Part shown: piece after piece, positions 27,387 through 34,846 of the stretch
How positions within the stretch are numbered: position 1 is the first letter of the stretch
Layout of the letters: every line of letters starts with the position of its first letter
NCBI RefSeq assembly: GCF_000515115.1
Contig: NZ_AZXF01000015.1
Coordinates: forward strand, 1-64,000
Origin: Nocardiopsis sp. CNT312
Lineage (GTDB): Bacteria; Actinomycetota; Actinomycetes; Streptosporangiales; Streptosporangiaceae
Direction: 5' to 3'
DNA length: 64,000 bases
Notes under the pieces: model-generated
The model's input: the letters and a program-made list of their open reading frames with translations, nothing else
The model's database searches: none
What the model was told of the DNA's origin: nothing
Position numbers and translations under genes: made by a program

Positions 27387-28249
27387 CGGGTTTCCTCCAG
27401 AATCGCCGTGATGGCCTCGGCCGACTGTATCGGGGAGAGCGCGGCGGACTGGATGTGGTCGTAGGTCGCTTTGTAGGCGGCCAGTTCGGTCACGGATTCG
27501 ACGTAGGTGTTCATGCCCCGGCTGTCGATGTAGACCACCGGCGGCAGATGGTTCCCGGCGTCGAGGATCGCGAAGCCGCCGTCCAAACCGGGGTGCGCAC
27601 CTGCGGAGTCGGGAATGACCTGGATGTTGATGTTGGGCTTGTGCCCCATTGCGAGCAGATGGCGTAGCTGGTCGTCACGGATCTCTCTATCGCCGAGGAT
27701 GCGGCGAAGCGCGTACTCCTCCACGATCGACCACAACTGGAGGGGTTCGTCTGTGCGGTGGAGTGCTTGTTGGCGCTTCAAGCGGAGCTGGACAAGGTGG
27801 TCGACCTGGTCGGGGAGCAGTAGCGGGTTGGCGGAGATCAGGGTGCGGGCGTACTCGGGGGTTTGGAGGAGCCCTGGAAGCAGGTAGGGGTGCCAGTCCT
27901 TGATGCCAAGCGCGATCTCCTCCAATCCCAGGTACTTCTCGAAATTCCTTCCGGGGAGCTCCTGCTCGAACGTGGTCGTGCGGTTGCGCCGCGGCCTGCG
28001 TGACTGAGATCCGAGCTCCAGCAGGGTGGGGCGTACGTCCTCGCTGACGTTCAGGACCTGGAAGAACAGGTGGAGGTCTGCCTTCGAGACACTTGTCTGG
28101 CCTCGCTCGATCTTCGACAGCTTGGCCGCTCCGAACCCCATTAGCTCGGCGACCTCGGCCCCGCTCATCCCGGCCTCGTCTCTGAGCTGCTGGAGAGCCC
28201 TACCCAGCAGTAGACGACTGGCGACAGGGCCGTGTTGCTCCTGAGGCAT
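27383..28249 (-). CDS. XRE-family regulator with DUF5753 domain (WhiJ-like)
   Basis: A 288-residue protein. Residues about 13-70 form the helix-turn-helix (LGRALQQLRDEAGMSGAEVA then GFGAAKLSKIERGQTSVSKA); residues about 95-280 form DUF5753 (WHPYLLPGLLQTPEYARTLI, NINIQVIPDSAGAHPGLDGG, VVYIDSRGMNTYVES). Such regulators control developmental and metabolic genes in actinomycetes and work with DUF397 and HATPase partners, both present here. ATG 28249 follows GGAGGG at 6 nt. Paired palindromes upstream are probable binding sites. Confidence 0.94.
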   Translation of the reverse strand: MPQEQHGPVASRLLLGRALQQLRDEAGMSGAEVAELMGFGAAKLSKIERGQTSVSKADLHLFFQVLNVSEDVRPTLLELGSQSRRPRRNRTTTFEQELPGRNFEKYLGLEEIALGIKDWHPYLLPGLLQTPEYARTLISANPLLLPDQVDHLVQLRLKRQQALHRTDEPLQLWSIVEEYALRRILGDREIRDDQLRHLLAMGHKPNINIQVIPDSAGAHPGLDGGFAILDAGNHLPPVVYIDSRGMNTYVESVTELAAYKATYDHIQSAALSPIQSAEAITAILEETR

Positions 28250-28336
28250 GTATGTCCCTCCGTGACCGTCTCGGACTCCCGCCAGTCCCCCAGTATCCCG
28301 TGAAGTCAGTTGCCTGGGGACATCTTCGACAGATGT

Positions 28337-28374
28337 CTTGGAAATTTCCAAGAACTGCTTGCATGGAAATTTCC
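28337..28374. promoter_or_regulatory. Tandem palindromic operators between XRE regulator and HATPase genes
   Basis: A perfect 16-bp palindrome CTTGGAAATTTCCAAG (28337-28352) is followed by a second GGAAATTTCC (28365-28374), centres 25 bp apart. Both are AT-rich against the GC-rich background and sit in the 289-nt divergent gap, so they are probable sites for the adjacent XRE regulator. Confidence 0.72.
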
Positions 28375-28538
28375 TGTCGCGCATCATGGAGATCACCGAG
28401 AGTGCGCTCGCCTCTTGCCCAGAGTCACGGGTCTGCTTGCCGCGTGCGGATGGCCTGCCGGTTGCCAGCGTGGCTGGCGGGTCTCGTCCGCGCGTTCGAG
28501 GAGAGCCCACGGAGTTCGATCGCTGTCTGGAGGCCGCC

Positions 28539-29054
28539 ATGCCTGATTTTGAGATCCCGCCACCGCGTCAGCCGCAAAACCAGGGGGCGCCTGTTCCCGC
28601 CGCTCTGCCCCGCAGGGTGCCTGGCCCGCGCCCGGGGGTGCGCGCCGCCTCCTTCGGCGGGACCTACGACCAGGTGGCCCGCGTCCGGAGCTGGTGCCAG
28701 CAGGGCACGCGCCTGCCCGCCCACCGGATGTTCCCTGTACTGCTGGTGGCCAGCGAACTGGTGACGAACGCGGTGCGGCACAGCGCCTCGGGCCAGCGGT
28801 GCGGGCGCGTGCGGATCACCGCGGAGACGATGCCCGCCCACATCGTGCTGCTGTCGGTGACCGACGACGGCCCCCGTCCGGGACGGGAGGCCACCGTGCC
28901 CGCCCTGGCCGGTGACCCGGCCGGGCCGCTTTCGGGCGGGCGCGGCCTGCACCTGGTGGCGGCTCTGTCGGAGCGGTGGTGGTGGACCGGCTTCCAAGGT
29001 GGCCCGCTGACGGTGTGGGCACTCATCGACCCCTACCGCGACCCCGACACCTGA
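28539..29054 (+). CDS. HATPase (anti-sigma-factor-like) ATP-binding protein
   Basis: A 171-residue protein with a GHKL ATPase domain: N-box LLVASELVTNAVRHSAS (about residue 70), G1 VTDDGPRPG and G2 GGRGLHLVAALSERWWWTG. The N-terminal 35 residues are Pro-rich. Proteins like this act as serine kinases or anti-sigma switches and often stand beside XRE-DUF5753/DUF397 pairs. It is divergent from that pair. ATG 28539 is preferred for the GGAG 7 nt upstream and because upstream in-frame residues look non-coding. Confidence 0.85.
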   Translation: MPDFEIPPPRQPQNQGAPVPAALPRRVPGPRPGVRAASFGGTYDQVARVRSWCQQGTRLPAHRMFPVLLVASELVTNAVRHSASGQRCGRVRITAETMPAHIVLLSVTDDGPRPGREATVPALAGDPAGPLSGGRGLHLVAALSERWWWTGFQGGPLTVWALIDPYRDPDT

Positions 29055-29141
29055 CTGTGACTGGGGCAGTAGGCTTTTGGTGCTCACGCGGGGGCTATGT
29101 CTCAAGAAGATAAAGCTCTGCGTTGTCCCAGTTCGTTTGCT
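29055..29141 (+). other. Gap upstream of the first mini-CRISPR array
   Basis: An 87-nt space between the HATPase stop and the first degenerate CRISPR repeat. It includes an AGATAAAG stretch (29108-29115) that could be a -10 box, but no good -35 box at standard spacing. No convincing leader was recognised. Confidence 0.3.
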
Positions 29142-29353
29142 GTGAGCCTCGCGCACGCGGGGATGGACCGAACGTGCTCGTTCCGGGACCTGACGCTCTG
29201 CAGTGAGCCCCGCGGACGCGGGGATGGGGCGGTCCAGGTTGGCTGGTGCGCCTCGCCGGTAGGGTGAGCCCCGCGGACGCGGGGATGGACCCGCTGGCAG
29301 GGATCCCCACTGGAACTCGCCGACCTGCTCCCTGCGCACATGGGGGACAGACC
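29142..29353 (+). CRISPR. Mini-CRISPR array A with variant repeats
   Basis: Four type I-E-like repeats at 29142-29169, 29203-29230, 29264-29291 and 29325-29353, with three spacers of exactly 33 nt. The repeats begin GTGAGCCCCGCGGACGCGGG rather than the main array's CTGCTCCCCGCGCACGCGGG, and the loop is GA in two of them. The first keeps the 7-bp stem with a G-T pair. The second loses the ACC end of the handle (GATGGGGC). The fourth is close to the main type at its 5' end but has a broken stem and one extra base. Spacing is intact, so this was a working array; decay of both ends suggests an old, no longer growing array. It is 12 kb from the cas1-cas2 genes. Confidence 0.88.
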
Positions 29354-29471
29354 CGCTCATACCGGTGTTCTGACCGTGATGGAAATGTATCCCCTTGGGC
29401 GAGTGTGAGGGCCTGAGAAGCCATCTTCGTTTTCGGGTGGCTCGGAATGACGACAATGAACGCTGGGAGCT

Positions 29472-30677
29472 ATGCACAAGCGCTTGCTGGAACTCGAAGT
29501 CCAGAACTTCCGGAGTCTGCGCCAGGCCAGCATTCCGCTTGGTCCGCTCAATGTCCTTGTGGGGCCGAACGGAGCAGGTAAGACCAACCTTCTGGACGTC
29601 TTCCGGTTCCTGGCCGACATCATCCAGACCGACATCGAACCGGCACTCGCGGCGCGCGGAGGTTTCGAGAGCACAGCGTTTCGTGGAGGCTCGCGCACGC
29701 CGGGACTCATCCGTATCCGGCTCAAGGCGACCTGGACCAGGCACAGCAGCCCCGGAGCTCCGGACGAGTACGAACTTGAGATTAAACGGAGAAAGAGGGA
29801 CGAACGGTTCGTGCTCTCCCGGCAGGAGAGCTTCCAGTTCAAGCGGGTCAAGGGGCGAGGGCGGCGCATCACCATCCAGGGCAAGGAGGCCCAGGTCGTG
29901 GATATGCGCCAGGGCGGGAATGAGGACGTGCACTCCATCGGCCTGCAACGCTTCAGCAGTGGGTTGTCCACCCTTCCACGCCTGAGCGACGACGCCGGTG
30001 GCAACGAGGTCGCCGCAGTGGCCGAGGCGCTGGCCTCGTTCCGGGTATTCGACGTGGACGTGTCCTCGGCCCGTTTCCCCTCGCGCTTGTCCAGCGTTCT
30101 TCCGGGAACCACCCTTGAGGAGAACGCATCGAATCTCGCACTCTTCCTCTTCACCCTCAAAAGGAACGATCCGGATGTGTGGCGGCGGTTGGTGGCCGAT
30201 GCCAGAGCCGTGCTGCCCCAACTCGAAGAGATCGACTTCGTGTTCCCCTCCGGGGCGGCGCGTGAGGTCATCGTGGTTCTCCATGAAGCCGGCCTCCGTG
30301 TACCCACCGAACTCGCCGACGCCTCGTACGGGACCATCCGCCTCCTCGGTCTCCTCGCGCTTCTGTACGACCCGAACCCGCCTGCCCTGACCTGTATCGA
30401 GGAGATCGACCACGGGCTCCACCCGCAGGCGCTGGAACTCCTGGTGGAACGGATGCGCGAGGCGAGCGAGCACACCCAGTTCCTCATAGCGACCCACTCG
30501 CCGGCCCTGGCCGACAGACTCAGGCCGGAAGAACTCATCATCTGTGAACGCGACGGTGACGGGGCCTCCCGGATTCCAGCCCTCACCCGTGACCGGTTGG
30601 AAGCCATCGTGGAGCGGAGCGAGGGCCTCCCCCTGGGCGAACTCTGGTTCTCAGGTGTCCTGGGCGGCGGTCTATGA
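29472..30677 (+). CDS. AAA ATPase, OLD/SMC-like (AAA_21), probable defence component
   Basis: A 401-residue ATPase with Walker A VGPNGAGKTNLLDVF (about residues 32-46) after LLELEVQNFRSLRQASIPLG, a central insertion rich in Arg/Lys, signature-like ELADASYGTIRLLGLLALLY (about 280), Walker B PALTCIEEIDHGLHPQALEL (about 302), and switch FLIATHSPALADRL (about 337). This is the ABC-type ATPase found in OLD, RloA and many phage-defence pairs. Its stop overlaps the next gene by 4 nt, so the two act together. It is flanked by mini-CRISPR arrays on both sides, upstream of the cas operon. Confidence 0.88.
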   Translation: MHKRLLELEVQNFRSLRQASIPLGPLNVLVGPNGAGKTNLLDVFRFLADIIQTDIEPALAARGGFESTAFRGGSRTPGLIRIRLKATWTRHSSPGAPDEYELEIKRRKRDERFVLSRQESFQFKRVKGRGRRITIQGKEAQVVDMRQGGNEDVHSIGLQRFSSGLSTLPRLSDDAGGNEVAAVAEALASFRVFDVDVSSARFPSRLSSVLPGTTLEENASNLALFLFTLKRNDPDVWRRLVADARAVLPQLEEIDFVFPSGAAREVIVVLHEAGLRVPTELADASYGTIRLLGLLALLYDPNPPALTCIEEIDHGLHPQALELLVERMREASEHTQFLIATHSPALADRLRPEELIICERDGDGASRIPALTRDRLEAIVERSEGLPLGELWFSGVLGGGL

Positions 30678-31345
30678 GCGGTCGGTCCCAGAACCGGCGT
30701 AAGAGCCGTCCCCGCTCCGTCGTGGTCATCGCGGGTGAGGACCGCAACGACCGGGAGAGCCTGAAGACCCTCTTGGAGAAGGAAGAGCCCAGCCTGCGCG
30801 GCAGTATCGTGCAGATCCGCGACACCGTCCGCCTGCACAGGGCCACCGGAGACAACCTCGCCAAACGGGTCCGCGCTGTCCTCAACAAGGCCGAGGGTGT
30901 CGCGGAGAAGCAGGGGCCGGGGACTCGGGTCACCTGCCTCTACGTGCACGAGGACTTCGATGCTGTCGACGGCCCCGCCTACCGGGAGGCCCACCGGCGC
31001 GTCGAAGAGGAGATCCGCCGTCAGATGGGCCACGGGCACTACGTCTTGGCGGTCGCTGAGATGGAGGCGTGGATGCTGCTCTTCCCCGGTGCGCTGTCCT
31101 CGGTGGTGAGGGCATGGAAAGTGCCCTCCAAGTACCTGGGTAAGGACACCGGGCGTTTCTCTGACCCGAAGCGCATCCTCATGCGCGAGGTCTCGGGTAC
31201 CGGGCGCAAATACACCGAGTCCGACGCACCCGAGGTCTTCCGTGCCGTCGTCGAGGGCGGCCACATGGGTTCCCCCCGGGGCACCAACAGTTCTTGGACG
31301 CGGTTTCGGTGGGATGTCGAACTGTGCGGACGGGAACACCTCTGA
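30674..31345 (+). CDS. DUF4276/RloB-like protein, partner of the AAA ATPase
   Basis: A 223-residue protein with a basic N terminus, then SVVVIAGEDRNDRESLKTLL (about residue 15), VTCLYVHEDFDAVDGPAYRE (about 86), and LAVAEMEAWMLLFPGAL (about 124). The acidic positions after each strand resemble the TOPRIM-like fold of DUF4276 and RloB proteins, which are encoded beside AAA ATPases in defence loci and may be nucleases. ATG 30674 overlaps the ATPase stop. I cannot assign it to a named defence system with certainty. Confidence 0.7.
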   Translation: MSGRSQNRRKSRPRSVVVIAGEDRNDRESLKTLLEKEEPSLRGSIVQIRDTVRLHRATGDNLAKRVRAVLNKAEGVAEKQGPGTRVTCLYVHEDFDAVDGPAYREAHRRVEEEIRRQMGHGHYVLAVAEMEAWMLLFPGALSSVVRAWKVPSKYLGKDTGRFSDPKRILMREVSGTGRKYTESDAPEVFRAVVEGGHMGSPRGTNSSWTRFRWDVELCGREHL

Positions 31346-31392
31346 GAGGGCTGGCCCGCGTGCGTGCGGGAACGGAAGGTGTGGCATCGGGA

Positions 31393-31591
31393 CTAACTGA
31401 TGAGTTTCTCGAAGGAGAAGAAGGCAGCGCCTGCTGCGCCGAGAGCAAAGACGCCGGCTTTTGCCGGATGGTCACCTCCCCACCAGAGTAGGGCGAAGAC
31501 GATACCGGCGGAGATGAGGGAGAGGGCCAGAATGATGGCTGTGCGGGAGGAGATGTGGCCATCGGGGGCGCTGAAGGACTTGGGGGGGCAT
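31393..31591 (-). CDS. Small two-helix membrane protein, possible CRISPR-controlled toxin (one-base frame discrepancy)
   Basis: If one base is removed from the G7 run at 31582-31588, ATG 31591 (AGGAGG at 31602-31607) opens a 65-residue protein: MPPKSFSAPDGHISSRTAII at the start, helix ILALSLISAGIVFALLWWG, a short loop GDHPAKAG, helix VFALGAAGAAFFSF, and end EKLIS. As written, the ATG frame gives a 40-codon Arg/Pro/His peptide, while the hydrophobic frame is fully open but has no start. The good ribosome-binding site and two clean helices argue for a real gene, with a phase-variable or misread tract. A second ATG lies at 31621. The promoter overlaps the site matched by the neighbouring mini-CRISPR spacer. 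I recognise no family. Confidence 0.6.
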
Positions 31592-31628
31592 GTGTTGTTG
31601 GCCTCCTGGCTCGATGAGCATCAATGGT

Positions 31629-31657
31629 GATGATCTTGCTAGGTGTTAACTGTTCAA
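31629..31657 (-). promoter_or_regulatory. Predicted promoter of the small membrane protein gene, with CRISPR target inside
   Basis: On the minus strand, TTGAAC (31657-31652) and GATCAT (31635-31630) are separated by 16 nt. The sequence between them contains the 17-nt match to the mini-CRISPR spacer, next to AAC formed by the end of the -35 box. Cascade bound here would block RNA polymerase. Confidence 0.55.
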
Positions 31658-31666
31658 GATCTTGAA
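31653..31666. repeat. Palindrome holding both divergent -35 boxes
   Basis: TTCAAGATCTTGAA is a perfect 14-bp palindrome. Its two arms supply the -35 hexamers of the leftward promoter (TTGAAC, 31657-31652) and the rightward promoter (TTGAAG, 31662-31667), only 4 bp apart, so the two promoters probably compete. It could also be a regulator site. Confidence 0.6.
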
Positions 31667-31689
31667 GTGGACACCTCGGATCGTACACT
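31662..31689 (+). promoter_or_regulatory. Predicted promoter of mini-CRISPR array B
   Basis: TTGAAG (31662-31667) and TACACT (31684-31689) with 16-nt spacing. The -10 box ends 17 nt before the first repeat, nearly the same distance as in the main array (18 nt), supporting a dedicated guide promoter. Confidence 0.6.
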
Positions 31690-31705
31690 GGTGCGTGTGA
31701 TGTTG

Positions 31706-31794
31706 CGGAGCTCCGCGCACGCGGAGATGGACCAAGCTAACACCTAGCAAGGAAAGGTTACTCACAGTGCTCCCTGCGCACGCGGGGATGGGTC
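31706..31794 (+). CRISPR. Mini-CRISPR array B: one spacer, two diverged repeats (crRNA-like guide)
   Basis: Repeats at 31706-31733 and 31767-31794 flank a single 33-nt spacer (31734-31766), the exact geometry of the main array. Repeat 1 keeps the hairpin by a compensating change: CTCCGCG pairs with CGCGGAG, where the main repeat has CCCCGCG with CGCGGGG. Repeat 2 (CCCTGCG with CGCGGGG) keeps it with one G-U pair. The handle ATGGACC is intact in repeat 1. Preserved pairing implies processing by Cas6e and loading into Cascade. The spacer's first 17 nt after the handle match a site 85 nt upstream with one mismatch, then diverge, which suits binding without cleavage. It lies 127 nt before cas3. 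Confidence 0.85.
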
Positions 31795-31854
31795 CGTCTT
31801 CCCAGATGAGAGCGTTGGGAGGGCGGACTTTGCTTTTGGTGGAAGCAGCGGAAC

Positions 31855-31872
31855 ATGGCCGGATCCGGCCAT
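31855..31872. promoter_or_regulatory. 18-bp palindrome upstream of cas3
   Basis: ATGGCCGGATCCGGCCAT is perfectly self-complementary and lies 50 nt before the cas3 start, a position suited to an operator or an mRNA-leader hairpin for the cas operon. Which protein might bind it is unknown. Confidence 0.5.
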
Positions 31873-31921
31873 CTCCACGGTTTTCGGTACACGGTCCCCG
31901 GGGATCTGATGGGATGCCCCC

Positions 31922-34846
31922 GTGACCGAACCCCCCTCATCAACCCCCTGGCCAGGCACGTTGTCCGCTCCAGCCCGCTCGGTGTGGGCCAAGCACGACC
32001 GCCGGACCGACGGCTGGCTGCCGCTGTGGCGGCACATGGCCGACAGCGCCGCCGTCGCGGGCCGCCTCTGGGACCACTGGCTTCCCGACCAGGTGCGCCG
32101 CCGCATCGCCGACGCACTCCAGGGCGGGGCCGGCACCGCCCGGACCCTGACGGTGTTCCTCGCCTGCACCCACGACATCGGCAAGGCCACCCCCGCGTTC
32201 GCCTGCCAGGTCGAGCAGCTCGCGGACCCGATGCGGCGCCACGGTCTCGACGTCCCGCTGGAGAAGCGGATCAGACAGGACCGCAAACTCGCCCCCCACG
32301 GCCTGGCCGGGCAACTCCTGATCCAGGAGTGGCTCGTGGAGCGCCACGGCTGGGCCAAGCGCGCCACCCTGCCGTTCACCATCGTGGCCGGCGGACACCA
32401 CGGGGTCCCGCCCGAGGCGGGCGCTATCGAGGCCCTGCGGAGCCACCCCCACATGCTGCGGACCCGTGGCAGCGAACCCGAGTGGAAGGCGGTCCAGTAC
32501 GAACTCCTCGACCACGCGGCCGCCGCCACCGGAGCGGCGGATCACCTGGCGGAGTGGTCGGGCGTCAAACTCCCGCAGCCCGTCCAGGTGCTGCTCACCG
32601 CAGTGGTCATCGCCGCCGACTGGATCGCCTCCAACCCCGATCTCTTCCCCCTCTTCCCGGGCGACCGCCAGCACGACCCCGACCGCGCCGAGCACGCCTG
32701 GCGCCTCCTCGACCTGCCCGCCCCCTGGCGGCCCCGGGACCCCGGACCGGACACCGGCGACCTGTTCGAGGCCCGCTTCGACCTTCCCCCGGGGGCGAAG
32801 GTCCGCCCCGTCCAGGAGGCCGCCGTCACGGCCGCCCGCGACCTCGGCGGTGCGGGTCTGCTCATGGTGGAGGCGCCCATGGGCGAGGGCAAGACCGAGG
32901 CCGCCCTGGCCGCCGCCGAGATCCTCGCCGCGCACACCGGCGCGGGCGGCTGCTTCTTCGCGCTGCCCACCATGGCCACCGGCAACGCGATGTTCCCCCG
33001 GCTCCTCTCCTGGCTGGAACGCCTGCCCGTGCCCGAGGGGCACACGCGCCACTCGGTGCACCTGGCCCACTCCAAGGCCGCGCTCAACAGGGACTTCACC
33101 CGCCTGATGTGGTCGAGCGGCCGCAGCGCCCACATTGACCCGGACGGCGGTACCGACCACTGGGACCACCGCGCGGACGAGGTGCGCACCTCCGCCGAAC
33201 TGGTCGCCCACCACTGGCTCCGCGGCCGTAAGAAGGGGATGCTCGCCTCCTTCGCGGTCGGCACCATCGACCAACTGCTGTTCGTCGGACTCAAGACCCG
33301 CCACCTGGCGCTGCGGCACCTGGCCGTGGCGGGCAAGGTCGTGGTGGTCGACGAGGCCCACGCCTACGACACCTACATGGGACGCTACCTGGACCGGTCC
33401 CTGTCGTGGCTGGGCGCCTACGGGGTGCCCGTGGTGGTGCTGTCGGCGACGCTTCCCGCGCGTCGGCGCCGGGCCCTCGCCGAGGCCTACGCGGGTGTGC
33501 GCTCCAGCGATGCGGACTTCGCCCCCCTGGCACAGGAGGACGCCTACCCCCTGGTCACCGCAGTGAAGAGGGGAGGGGCGCCGGCGCTGTACCGTCCGGC
33601 GGCCTCCGGGCGCTCGACCCGCGTGTCCCTGGAACGCCTCGGCGACGGCCTCGACGCCCTCGCCGAACGCCTGTCCGCCGAACTCGCCGACGGCGGCAAC
33701 GCCCTGGTCATCCGCAACACCGTCGCCAGGGTCCACGACACCGCCGAAAGGCTCCGCGAGCGCTTCGGCCATGAGAGCGTCACCGTCGCCCACGCCCGCT
33801 TCCTGGACCTGGACCGGGCGGCCAACGACGAGGACCTGCTGCGGCGCTTCGGCAGCCCGGACGAGGTCGCCGAACTGGACGGAGGGAGGCCGACCGGCCC
33901 GCACGTGGTCGTCGCCAGCCAGGTCGCCGAGCAGTCCCTGGACATCGATTTCGACCTGCTCGTCACCGACCTCGCCCCGGTCGACCTCATGCTCCAGCGC
34001 ATGGGCCGCCTCCACCGGCACATGCGGGGGAGCGGGCAGGGCGACCGTCCGCCGCGTCTGCGCACCGCCCGCTGCATCGTCACCGGAGCGGACTGGTCGT
34101 CCGGCGTCCCCACGCCCCTCAGCGGCGCGAAGATCTACGGGCCCTACCTGCTGTTGCGTACGGCGGCCGTGCTGGAGGGCCGTCTGGCCGCCGCCGACAC
34201 CGGCGACGCCGCGGCCTCTGCCGTGTCCCTTCCCGACGACATCAGCCCGCTCGTGCAGGCGGTGTACGGGGACGCTCCTCTCGGGCCGCGAGGCTGGCAC
34301 AGCGCGATCGATCGGCAGCGGGAGGGCTTCGAGGTCTCCCTGGCCGAACAGCGCCACAAGGCCGAGGGTTTCCTCCTCGGTGACGTGGGCAGGGACGGCC
34401 GGTCCCTGGTGGGCTGGGTGGCCGCCGGGGCGGGTGACGCCGACGACACCCGGGCCGGTCGGCAGCAGGTCCGTGACACCCCGGACACGATCGAGGTCCT
34501 CGTGCTACAGCGGCGCGTGGACGGCACCGTCGCCACCGTCCCCTGGCTGTCCGAGGGCCGGGGCGGCCGGGAACTGCCCACCGAGGCGGTCCCGCCCGAC
34601 GAACTCGCCCGCACGGTCGCGGCGTGCGGACTGCGCCTTCCGTTCGAATTCACTTTCGAGCAAACCGCCATGAAAGCAATCGAAGAACTCGAAGATGACG
34701 TTTTCCCCGCTTGGCAGGCCAAGGAATGCCACTGGCTGGCGGGCGAACTCCTCCTGATCCTCGACGAGGAATGTCGTAGGCAATTGTCAGGATTCCTTCT
34801 CCACTACAGCCGCAGCGACGGGTTGAAGGTGAGCCGTGCCCAGTGA
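31922..34846 (+). CDS. cas3: Cas3 nuclease-helicase, type I-E
   Basis: A 974-residue protein. The N-terminal HD nuclease domain shows FLACTHDIGKATPAF (about residue 78) and later HH (AGGHHG). The superfamily 2 helicase follows: Walker A EAPMGEGKTEAAL (about 318), VVVVDEAHAYDTY (DEAH box, about 476), SATLPARRR (about 507), and QRMGRLHRH (about 690). It is recruited by Cascade to degrade target DNA. GTG 31922 is the first start with a sensible N terminus. First gene of the cas operon; its end overlaps cse1 by 11 nt. Confidence 0.97.
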   Translation: MTEPPSSTPWPGTLSAPARSVWAKHDRRTDGWLPLWRHMADSAAVAGRLWDHWLPDQVRRRIADALQGGAGTARTLTVFLACTHDIGKATPAFACQVEQLADPMRRHGLDVPLEKRIRQDRKLAPHGLAGQLLIQEWLVERHGWAKRATLPFTIVAGGHHGVPPEAGAIEALRSHPHMLRTRGSEPEWKAVQYELLDHAAAATGAADHLAEWSGVKLPQPVQVLLTAVVIAADWIASNPDLFPLFPGDRQHDPDRAEHAWRLLDLPAPWRPRDPGPDTGDLFEARFDLPPGAKVRPVQEAAVTAARDLGGAGLLMVEAPMGEGKTEAALAAAEILAAHTGAGGCFFALPTMATGNAMFPRLLSWLERLPVPEGHTRHSVHLAHSKAALNRDFTRLMWSSGRSAHIDPDGGTDHWDHRADEVRTSAELVAHHWLRGRKKGMLASFAVGTIDQLLFVGLKTRHLALRHLAVAGKVVVVDEAHAYDTYMGRYLDRSLSWLGAYGVPVVVLSATLPARRRRALAEAYAGVRSSDADFAPLAQEDAYPLVTAVKRGGAPALYRPAASGRSTRVSLERLGDGLDALAERLSAELADGGNALVIRNTVARVHDTAERLRERFGHESVTVAHARFLDLDRAANDEDLLRRFGSPDEVAELDGGRPTGPHVVVASQVAEQSLDIDFDLLVTDLAPVDLMLQRMGRLHRHMRGSGQGDRPPRLRTARCIVTGADWSSGVPTPLSGAKIYGPYLLLRTAAVLEGRLAAADTGDAAASAVSLPDDISPLVQAVYGDAPLGPRGWHSAIDRQREGFEVSLAEQRHKAEGFLLGDVGRDGRSLVGWVAAGAGDADDTRAGRQQVRDTPDTIEVLVLQRRVDGTVATVPWLSEGRGGRELPTEAVPPDELARTVAACGLRLPFEFTFEQTAMKAIEELEDDVFPAWQAKECHWLAGELLLILDEECRRQLSGFLLHYSRSDGLKVSRAQ

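Noticed and set aside
29081..29100. A possible fifth, very degenerate CRISPR repeat before mini-array A
   Set aside because: Only the segment CACGCGGGG matches and the distance to the next repeat would not be 33 nt.
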